NCBI GenBank assembly: GCA_900078375.1
Contig: FLQS01000054.1
Coordinates: 1 to 39,113, forward strand
Source of the DNA: an uncultured Mycobacterium sp.
GTDB lineage: Bacteria > Actinomycetota > Actinomycetes > Mycobacteriales > Mycobacteriaceae
Direction: 5' to 3'
Length of the DNA: 39,113 nucleotides
The stretch's first letter is position 1; every line of letters starts with the position of its first letter. The notes under the pieces were generated by a model, which saw only the letters and a program-made list of their open reading frames with translations, was not told where the DNA came from and made no database searches. Made by a program: the position numbers and the translations under genes. Shown here piece after piece: positions 1 to 7,331 of the stretch.

Positions 1-101
1 TCGACCTCCGGGTCTGACTTAACCCCACGCGCCACAGAGCGCTTTGAGGCACCCCGCCCCACAAGCCACTAATTCAGCAGAGTCCTAGAGCGCCGGCGCG
101 T

Positions 102-2948
102 TCAGAAGGTCCACGACTTGGATGCGCTGCTCAGCGTCGACTGGACCACACCGTTGACGACGTTGTAATAGCCGTCGTAAACGGTCAGGGTGACGGTCTT
201 ACCCGAGTAGCTGGTCGTTGCGGACTGGGCGTTGATCGAGCTGGTTCCGAGACTTTGCTGATTGCCCATATAGACGAAGTTGAATCCGCTGGTGATGGTG
301 TATCCGGCGCCTCCGACCGCATACGCACTACCACCAGAGTTGTCCCCATCTGCGTCGTAAACGGCGATCGACGTCACCGTCGGAGACAGGCCTAAGAAAC
401 TCGCCGTGGTACCGCCCGAGATCGTCGGCGCGGTGTTGACCGCATAGATGGGCACGGACACAAAGACAGAGGTGCTGCCTCCGAATCCGTCGCTAACAGT
501 GACGGTGAACGTCTGATTCTGTTGAGCCGCAGTCGCTCCGACCTTCGCCGCAGCGTGGCGCGTCGCTGTTGAGATATCGGCGGTATAGGTGAAGCTTCCG
601 TCCGAATTGAAGGTCACAGATGCACCGCTTGCCAACCCACTGACGCTATAGCTGAGCGCGTCCCCGTCTGCGTCGCTCGCCGTGATCTTCCCGGTGCTCG
701 TCTGGACGGTCCCGCTGAGTGTTCCGACGGTCGGCGCCGTGGTGAGGGTCGCCGTGGGCGCGGTGTCGGCGATTGTCGGCGTGACTGCCAGATTCAGGGT
801 GACCGTGCGGCCGTTCGCGTCGGTAGCGATCACGGTGACCACGTCGCCGGCCGAGGTGGTGTGACCCAGACTCGAGTTGCGGGTGTAGGTGAAAGTCCCG
901 GTGTCCGAATTGAATGTCACGGTGCCCTTCGTCGGGGCGGTGCCCAGACTATAGGTGAACATTCCGGCGTCCCCGGACGGGGCTGGCACCGATCCGGTGA
1001 CGACGTTCACGGTCGAGGTGTTGACGTTGGCCGGGGCGATCGAGGTGGTGTTGGGCACCGTGACCGTCGTGATGGTGGTGCCGCCGTGACCATCGGCGAC
1101 CTGCACTTGGAAGCTCTGCGAGCTGCCGGCCGTCGACGTTGAAACATAGGTGAAGGCACCGGTATTCGAGTCGATGGTGACGATGCCGCCGTTGTTGGTG
1201 CCGTTCTTGGTGTAGGCGGAGTTGTTGCTGAGGCCGTTGACCGACGAGCTGACCAACGAGTACGTGAGGGTGTCACCGTCGGAGTCGCTGCCGCCGACGG
1301 TGCCGCGCACCACGCCCAGCCCGTCGGCGCTGCCGACGGTGGTCGACACCGTGGGGGCGCTGTTCGACGTCGAGATGATCTTGATCTGGAAGGTGAGCGT
1401 GTACGGCGCGCCGTCGGCCGTGGTCACAGGTATCTGCACGGTGTCGTACTCGCCGGCCGCGCCAGCGTGGAAGTACGCGGCCCCGGGAAGCGTGGCCGTG
1501 TAGGTGTATCCGCCGTCGTAGGTGTTGATCGTCACCAAGGCTCCCCACGCCGAGGTATAGGTGTTTCCGTCCGCGGGCGCGAAGCTCACCGAGTTGCCGT
1601 CCGAATCGACCGCGGTGAACGTTCCGTTCGCGTACTCGGAGCGCGTGCTGGCGCTCCCCAAATCGATGGTGTACGGCGTACCTGAGTTGTACTGCGTGCT
1701 GGTCGTGAAGGTCTGCAGAGCGGCCATCTCCTGGAACCGCTTGTACAAGCCGACCAGCACGACGTAGGTCACGATCGTGAACGGATTCACTTGGGCGGCA
1801 GTCCAGGTCGGCAACGTGATGTCAAACGCCTCTGCCGGGCTGCTGTACACACCACCACCCAAGGCCACTGATGCCGCGATCTTGGTTTCGAGACTGGTGG
1901 AGTCGCTGAGGTCAGACCTGGTGACCGTGGCCCCGGTGGTCACATAGATGACATCGATCGCCCACTGGGCGGGGTCGTAGACATTGTTCAGCATGTCGGT
2001 CAAGACCGTTGCCGTCCCCGCTACCGCGGCAGCCATGATCTTGTACGGCGTGATGATGCCGAAGGTGCCCGCCCCGGAGGAGATGGTGAAGGGCGGAACC
2101 ACCCGGTTCAGGAAGTCACCCCACGCGTTGAGGGTGTCCGAGAACGAATAGCTAGGGATCGCCGAGACGACAAAGAGATTCAGAACGCCGATGAGATCGG
2201 AAACCCACCTAGCCGGACTGCTCGCGCCCGCGGTCGCGACCAAGGAGTCGAGCTGATCGTCGAGGGCGTCGAGACTCTGGTCGATCTGGTAGTTGGTCAC
2301 TGTGACGAAGTTGTGCGCCGTACCAGGCCAGCCGGTGAGCCGGCTGAGCGCCCTCTGCACCGTCCCGATCCACGCGCTGTTGTCGGCTGTCGCTGAGGCT
2401 GCTGCCACCGCCGACGCGGCGGTGGTCTTGGACGTGGTTGTGGCGGTCGACTCCGCCGACGTCGTCTCGTCAGCGGTGGTGGTCGACTCCGCCGACGTCG
2501 TCTCGCCGGTGGTACCGGTCGACCCTGTCGAGGTAGCGCTTGCCGCCACGGCGGTGGAATCGCTGGCGGCTGTCGATGCCGAGGTCGTCGTGGCTGCCGC
2601 CGTGGTGGCGGTAGCCGGACTCGATGCGGATGAAATGGTGGTCGACGTGCTGCTGGACGTCGTCGATCGCTTGGTCGTGGTGCGGTTTCGCGCAGATCCG
2701 GCCGTGTGCTTGGCGTTCGAGGAACTCGCGGAACCGTCCGTCGAACTCGGCTTCGAGCCGGAGTCCGACGACCCGCCGTCGGTGGCGGCCGAGGCAACGC
2801 CCTGGCCGGCGGCTACCGCCAGTCCGATGCCTACCGCGGCGGCGACAATGCCGTTGCGCGCCGTGTGCGTCCTGGCGCGAGCGACGACTTTCCTGTGACG
2901 AGCCGCCTGTTTTCTGTGGCGACCTGCCTGCTTCTTCTTCGAAGCCAC
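102..2948 (-). CDS. Giant secreted beta-sandwich repeat (VCBS/cadherin-like) surface protein, paralog 1
   Basis: A predicted secreted or surface protein of 948 residues. The start is the GTG at 2948, preceded by a GGGAG Shine-Dalgarno. Residues 1-32 are packed with Lys, Arg and His (RHRK motifs) and lead into a hydrophobic Ala/Gly/Val segment ending in an ASAA cleavage-like site near residue 54. Residues about 56-190 are a Ser/Thr/Ala-rich, mucin-like linker. Residues about 191-410 form a partly helical domain with hydrophobic stretches (KIMAAAVAGTATVL, IVTYVVLVGLYKRF) that I cannot name. From about 411 on there are beta modules with Ca-binding-type motifs (DSDGD, DADGD), GVVRGT, DGHGG and DGFGG. 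Their order is A (530-632), B (633-726), C (727-838), D (839-948). It ends in an aromatic tail, KSWTF. It is closest to the third gene of the cluster. An adhesive or matrix role is inferred from the architecture only. No sortase, lipobox or other anchor is visible. Confidence 0.85.
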   Translation of the reverse strand: MASKKKQAGRHRKQAARHRKVVARARTHTARNGIVAAAVGIGLAVAAGQGVASAATDGGSSDSGSKPSSTDGSASSSNAKHTAGSARNRTTTKRSTTSSSTSTTISSASSPATATTAAATTTSASTAASDSTAVAASATSTGSTGTTGETTSAESTTTADETTSAESTATTTSKTTAASAVAAASATADNSAWIGTVQRALSRLTGWPGTAHNFVTVTNYQIDQSLDALDDQLDSLVATAGASSPARWVSDLIGVLNLFVVSAIPSYSFSDTLNAWGDFLNRVVPPFTISSGAGTFGIITPYKIMAAAVAGTATVLTDMLNNVYDPAQWAIDVIYVTTGATVTRSDLSDSTSLETKIAASVALGGGVYSSPAEAFDITLPTWTAAQVNPFTIVTYVVLVGLYKRFQEMAALQTFTTSTQYNSGTPYTIDLGSASTRSEYANGTFTAVDSDGNSVSFAPADGNTYTSAWGALVTINTYDGGYTYTATLPGAAYFHAGAAGEYDTVQIPVTTADGAPYTLTFQIKIISTSNSAPTVSTTVGSADGLGVVRGTVGGSDSDGDTLTYSLVSSSVNGLSNNSAYTKNGTNNGGIVTIDSNTGAFTYVSTSTAGSSQSFQVQVADGHGGTTITTVTVPNTTSIAPANVNTSTVNVVTGSVPAPSGDAGMFTYSLGTAPTKGTVTFNSDTGTFTYTRNSSLGHTTSAGDVVTVIATDANGRTVTLNLAVTPTIADTAPTATLTTAPTVGTLSGTVQTSTGKITASDADGDALSYSVSGLASGASVTFNSDGSFTYTADISTATRHAAAKVGATAAQQNQTFTVTVSDGFGGSTSVFVSVPIYAVNTAPTISGGTTASFLGLSPTVTSIAVYDADGDNSGGSAYAVGGAGYTITSGFNFVYMGNQQSLGTSSINAQSATTSYSGKTVTLTVYDGYYNVVNGVVQSTLSSASKSWTF

Positions 2949-3020
2949 CCATTCTCCCGACCCGTGAGACGCGACCTGACCCGTACCCGCGAGAGGCAGT
3001 TAAGCGCGGCTTCGTTATGC

Positions 3021-3032
3021 CGCAGCGTGACA
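3021..3032 (-). promoter_or_regulatory. Shared upstream box of the three-paralog cluster, copy 1
   Basis: Read on the minus strand the box is TGTCACGCTGCG, 73 bases upstream of the first paralog's start. Related 12-mers lie at similar distances before the other two paralogs. It could be a promoter element or an operator. The 266-base gap between the second paralog's stop and this start holds no other gene I can support. Confidence 0.35.
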
Positions 3033-3214
3033 CTGCGTATATCGCATCTCTAAGGATCTACGCCGATGGCTGTGCCACAACGACTTTGAGCTGTGCATTC
3101 GCTGTGGAGTCCATATGTTTTTATACAGTTTGGCCGAGAAGGGTAGCCACGAGGGGTGTGTGCCTGCGTGCGAAAGCCCTTGGGCGATAAGCACACAAGC
3201 TCCCGTCTAGCGGC

Positions 3215-6200
3215 CTAATTACCTGTGCTGGTGGATGTGTTGTTCCACGTCTTCCACACCCGGGTGGGGTAGGTGTTGTCGATGACGCCGTTGACGACAC
3301 GGTAGTAACCGTCGTAAACGGTATAGGTCTGGATACCGGTGTTCTGTGTACCGGCGCCGTTGCTGTTGCCAGTCCAACTGAATGTGTGCTGGTTGCCCGA
3401 ATTGATGGTCACCGACCCCCTGCTGAGGGTGTACCACGGGTTGCCCGTGCCGTCGTTAGAGGTGTTCAGGCTACCGCTGAGAGAGTCGCCATCGGGATCG
3501 CCCATGGTCGCCGTCACAGTGCACGTGCCAAAGCCACAGGCCGGGCTGTTGGTGCTCATTGTGGGCGAGCTGTTGACTGCCCAGACGGGCACCGTCACCG
3601 TCACGGTGCTGGTGCCGCCGTAACCGTCGGTCACCGTCACGTTGAACCAGTCCGCCGTTGTCGTCCCAGACGCTCCGATCCTGGCCGCGGCGTGGTAGTA
3701 CGACACATTGGCCTTGGTGATCGAATAGGACAGCGTGCCATTGGCATTGACGGTCACCGTGCCACCGTTGGCCGTCGTGATGGTGGCACCCGGGGCCAGT
3801 GCGACCGCCGTGCCGGTGCCGTCGTACTTGTTGTTCACGTACAGCGAGTCACCATCGGCGTCGCTGTATGTGATCGTGATTCCGTTGAGTGTCTGCGTGA
3901 ACGTGCCGGTGTTGTACGACCCCGGCGCAGACATCGCGGTCGTCGCGGACCCGCCCGTACCGGACACACCGTTGACGGTCAACGCGGGTGCGTTGTTGCT
4001 CACCGACGGGGCCACGTTGATGGTTGCGATGATCACCGACTTTCCGGTGGCATCGGTGGCCTTGATCGTGAACGAATCGTTCGGGGTCACGGTATGGCCC
4101 AGACCGGCCGTCCGGGTGTAGGTGTAGGTGCCGTTGGAATTGACGATCACACTGCCCTTTGACGGGCCGGCACCCAGGCTGTAGGTCAGCCCCAGCCCGG
4201 TGTCGCCGGCCGGGACGTTCAGCGAACCGGTCGTGACACCGGCTGTCGTGTTGGTGTTGGTCTGCGGCGACGGAGTCGTCAGCCCGGTCAGGGTGACCGT
4301 CGCAGTGGTGACGCCACCATGGTTGTCGCTCACCTGCACCTGGAACGTATCCGACGTGATCCCCGACTTCGGAATGTAGGTGAACGAGGTGCCAGACATC
4401 GTGACGATGCCGCCGTTGGAGCCGTAGACCGAACCACCTGACGTGCCGACCAGGGTGTAGGTCAAGCCGTCGCCGTCACCATCAGAGCCGTTCGCGATGG
4501 TGCCGCGCACGACGCCAAGGCCGCTGGTGTTCGAACTGCTCACCGAACCGCTCAAAGTCGGTGCGGCGTTTTGCTTTTCGATCGGGATCCCGTATGTGAC
4601 CGCGGTGGTGCCGCCGAAGGCATCGCTGACGTTGATGGTGAACGTGTCGCCCGGGTCGCCGGTGACTGCGTGGTCGTGCCAGTAGCTGTCGGAGACGCCG
4701 AACCACGCGTACTTCTGGATCGTGTAGCTGAACGTGCCGTTGGCGTTGACGGTGATCGAGCCACCCTGGGCGGTGCTATAGGTGCCGGCCGCCCAGGTCA
4801 CGGTATCGCCGTCGGCGTCAGTGGCTTTGAGCGTGCCCGACGTATCCTGCTGATCGTTCGGACCGATAACGCGGGTCAGCGACGAACTACCCACTGTCAC
4901 ACCGTTACCCACCGGCGCGCTGTTGGACACCGTCGGGTTGACGTTGACCACCGCGACCGTCGTGGTCTTTCCGGTGCTGTCGGTGCCGAGGATGGTGAAT
5001 GAATCCTGCGTCGGCTGGGTGTGGCCGGCCGCGGTCCGGGTGTAGGTGAAGGTGCCGTCGGCATTGAGCACAACGGTGCCCCGCAACGCATTCGGGGCGG
5101 TGCCGATGCTGTAGGTCATCAGGCCGGTGTCGGCACCGTTGATGTTCAGGTTGCCGGTGACCTTGCCCGGAACGGAAGCATTGGTCGTCACCGGCGACGT
5201 GGCGCTCACCGGCACGCTCACCGTCGTCGTGTACGTGTGGCCGAAGCTGTCGGTGCTCGTCAGCTGGAACGAGTCCGACGTCGCACCCGACGCCCGGTTC
5301 GGGGTGTACACGTACGCGCCGGTGGTCGGGTTGAGCTTGACGATGCCGCCGTTGGCGGTATACGCCGATCCCCCACTGGCGCCGTTGAGCGAGTAGGTCA
5401 TCGGGTTGTCGGGGTTCTGCGGTGCCGAGACGGTGCCGCGAACCACGCCCATCGGTGATGTGCTGCCGACCGTGTTGGTCATCGACCCGACAGCCTGGTT
5501 GTAGTAGACGGTCACGGTGACCGTCTTCTGGGTTTCATTGCCGTTCGGCATGTACGGCTTGGACACGCTGATCTGACCGTCGCCTTGGGCGAGGACCGTC
5601 ATCGTGAATGTCAGTGTCTTGGGCGACGTGTCACTGGACAACGGATTCCAGTCCCACACCGTCCAGTTCATCCGCCCGTTGGTGCCGTCGACCACGGTGA
5701 CCGTGAACCGACTGTCGTTGGGTTCGGTGAATCCGTACGACGTGATCGGGTCGCCGTCGGCGTCGTAGAACTGCACGTATCCCGAGACGGTGGTGCCACT
5801 GCCGTTCGGCAGATGCTGACTGGTCTGCTGCATGTCCGTCACGACGGGCTGGTGATCGGTCGCCACGTCCGCAAACCGCCGGAAGATCGCGACCACGACG
5901 ACATACATCGCGAGCGACACCGGATTCGGCGCCGGCCCGATATCGATTGTCATGTCCAACACGGTCTTCGGCGACAGGAAGGCCGCTCTCGCCGCCCCGA
6001 TGACACCGTCCATGTCGTTCGCGGTGAGCCCGTTAACGACCGGGTTCGCGGCGATATCCTGCAACGCCCCGGCGAGGCTCACCGCCTCGTCTATCCAGTG
6101 CTGGATGTCGACGGTCTGCGAGGTGTTGAACAGCACGATGGCGCCCGCGAGGACCGCGGCCGTCACCGACGCCTGCGTGATGGTCGATGGCGCGCCGTCG

Positions 6201-7105
6201 ACCATCTTGAACGGCGGCACGAATTCGTCCATCAGTGTTGCCAGGCCGTTGAGGCCGTAGGAGAGCCGGTCGACCACGATCGAGGGCTTGAAGAACGCGT
6301 TCAAGAACGTGACCGGGAACTTGAGCCAGCCGTTGACGGAAGTGAGCGGTGCCACCATCAGCGCGTCGAGCTGCGCCGCCCAGGCGTCGAGCGTGGTCTG
6401 GATGTCATAGTGCGCCGGCGTGGTGATCGGGCCCGCGCCGTCCTGGACGGCCGTCAGGTCGCCGTTCATCGAATAGGCGGCGGCCGACGGGGCGACGGCA
6501 GCCCTGGCAGAGGTGGACTTCGCGGTGGTGGGATTCGGAGTGACCACGGCGGTCGTCGTGGTCGTCGTGGAGTCAGCCGGCGGCGGCGTCGAGGTGCCGC
6601 CGGTGGCCGACGTTTCGGGGGTCACGGTGCCATCGGTGGTCGACGGTGCGGGCGTCGAGGTGCTGCCGGTCGAACTTGGCGTCGTCGTCGAGGTCGTCGG
6701 TTGCGTGGTGGCGTCCGTCGCATCAGCGTCGGCAACGACGGGGCGGGCCGATCCTGACGACCGGACCGACACCGATGAACCGCTGTTGGAGTTTGCCGCC
6801 GGCTGCTTGCCCGTCGAGCGGGTGCGTGCGGGTCCGGCAGATGCGTTGGTGCGGTTGGGGGTCGCGGAATGGCGGGAATTACTCCCGGAATTGTTCGATG
6901 ACTGCGGTGCCGATCCGGAATCCGACGAGCCGCCATCGGTGGAGGCTGCGGCCACACCCTGGCCGACGCCGACCGCCAGACTCAGCCCAACGGCGGCGGC
7001 GAAGATGCCGTTGCGAGCCGCGCGTTTCCGGTTGCGAGCGACGACCTTCCGATGTCGCGCAGCCTGCTTTCTGTGGCGACCTGCCTGCTTCTTCTTCGAA
7101 GCCAC
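3215..7105 (-). CDS. Giant secreted beta-sandwich repeat surface protein, paralog 2 (duplicated A-B-C block)
   Basis: The largest of the three paralogs, 1296 residues, starting at the GTG at 7105 with a GGGAG Shine-Dalgarno. Its leader MASKKKQAGRHRKQAARHRK is identical to paralog 1 over the first 20 or more residues. A Ser/Thr/Pro-rich linker (about 56-205) follows, then a diverged version of the middle domain (about 228-415, including LAMYVVVVAIFRRF). An extra module with YDADGD sits near 445. Then come modules A1 (537), B1 (632), C1 (722), A2 (845), B2 (945), C2 (1035) and the closing D module (1178-1296). Paralogs 1 and 3 have one A-B-C set; this one has two. The D module carries a close Cys pair (ACGFGTC), which could form a disulfide outside the cell. 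The tail ends in Asn/Thr/Ser rather than Phe. An extracellular structural or adhesive role is inferred, not shown. Confidence 0.85.
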   Translation of the reverse strand: MASKKKQAGRHRKQAARHRKVVARNRKRAARNGIFAAAVGLSLAVGVGQGVAAASTDGGSSDSGSAPQSSNNSGSNSRHSATPNRTNASAGPARTRSTGKQPAANSNSGSSVSVRSSGSARPVVADADATDATTQPTTSTTTPSSTGSTSTPAPSTTDGTVTPETSATGGTSTPPPADSTTTTTTAVVTPNPTTAKSTSARAAVAPSAAAYSMNGDLTAVQDGAGPITTPAHYDIQTTLDAWAAQLDALMVAPLTSVNGWLKFPVTFLNAFFKPSIVVDRLSYGLNGLATLMDEFVPPFKMVDGAPSTITQASVTAAVLAGAIVLFNTSQTVDIQHWIDEAVSLAGALQDIAANPVVNGLTANDMDGVIGAARAAFLSPKTVLDMTIDIGPAPNPVSLAMYVVVVAIFRRFADVATDHQPVVTDMQQTSQHLPNGSGTTVSGYVQFYDADGDPITSYGFTEPNDSRFTVTVVDGTNGRMNWTVWDWNPLSSDTSPKTLTFTMTVLAQGDGQISVSKPYMPNGNETQKTVTVTVYYNQAVGSMTNTVGSTSPMGVVRGTVSAPQNPDNPMTYSLNGASGGSAYTANGGIVKLNPTTGAYVYTPNRASGATSDSFQLTSTDSFGHTYTTTVSVPVSATSPVTTNASVPGKVTGNLNINGADTGLMTYSIGTAPNALRGTVVLNADGTFTYTRTAAGHTQPTQDSFTILGTDSTGKTTTVAVVNVNPTVSNSAPVGNGVTVGSSSLTRVIGPNDQQDTSGTLKATDADGDTVTWAAGTYSTAQGGSITVNANGTFSYTIQKYAWFGVSDSYWHDHAVTGDPGDTFTINVSDAFGGTTAVTYGIPIEKQNAAPTLSGSVSSSNTSGLGVVRGTIANGSDGDGDGLTYTLVGTSGGSVYGSNGGIVTMSGTSFTYIPKSGITSDTFQVQVSDNHGGVTTATVTLTGLTTPSPQTNTNTTAGVTTGSLNVPAGDTGLGLTYSLGAGPSKGSVIVNSNGTYTYTRTAGLGHTVTPNDSFTIKATDATGKSVIIATINVAPSVSNNAPALTVNGVSGTGGSATTAMSAPGSYNTGTFTQTLNGITITYSDADGDSLYVNNKYDGTGTAVALAPGATITTANGGTVTVNANGTLSYSITKANVSYYHAAARIGASGTTTADWFNVTVTDGYGGTSTVTVTVPVWAVNSSPTMSTNSPACGFGTCTVTATMGDPDGDSLSGSLNTSNDGTGNPWYTLSRGSVTINSGNQHTFSWTGNSNGAGTQNTGIQTYTVYDGYYRVVNGVIDNTYPTRVWKTWNNTSTSTGN
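3573..4570 (-). repeat. A-B-C three-module super-repeat, second copy inside paralog 2
   Basis: This region encodes modules A2 (GLGVVRGT, DGDGD, DNHGG), B2 (GDTGLGLTYSLG, DATGK) and C2 (DADGD, YYHAAARIGA, DGYGG). The order is the same as in the first copy at about 4571-5495. Boundaries are approximate and were set from the conserved NxAPT joints between modules. Confidence 0.7.
4571..5495 (-). repeat. A-B-C three-module super-repeat, first copy inside paralog 2
   Basis: This region encodes modules A1 (MGVVRGT, DSFGH), B1 (ADTGLMTYSIG, DSTGK) and C1 (DADGD, DAFGG). It aligns module by module with the second copy and with the single A-B-C sets of paralogs 1 and 3. A1 has lost the DxDGD motif (QNPDNP in its place), so that module may no longer bind calcium. 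Confidence 0.7.
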
Positions 7106-7181
7106 CGATTCTCCCGACAGTGAAACGTGGCATGCCTCATATCCCCCGCAGGTCTAGAGATGCACACCACTTTGTTGATGT

Positions 7182-7193
7182 CGCAACGTAACA
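7182..7193 (-). promoter_or_regulatory. Shared upstream box of the three-paralog cluster, copy 2
   Basis: The minus strand reads TGTTACGTTGCG, 77 bases upstream of paralog 2. Ten bases further upstream lies GGCGAAAAT (7204-7212), which is also present upstream of paralog 3 at nearly the same spacing. No gene is seen in the 226-base gap; a short inverted repeat CATTGA/TCAATG lies at 7244-7264. Confidence 0.4.
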
Positions 7194-7331
7194 CTCCGTA
7201 CATATTTTCGCCAGAATTTCGGGGTGTCGAGAGTGTCGCAGTCCATTGAGCTGGGATTTCAATGATGTGACAGTCCGGGTACATGTGTCTCAGATGTGGG
7301 TGAACGTGTTCTAGTTTGTAAATCAGCAAAT

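Noticed and set aside
5585..6757. Long plus-strand open frame of 390 codons opposite paralog 2
   Set aside because: Arg/Gly/His-rich shadow translation of a GC-rich gene, with no Shine-Dalgarno or domain; the minus strand has clear protein structure.
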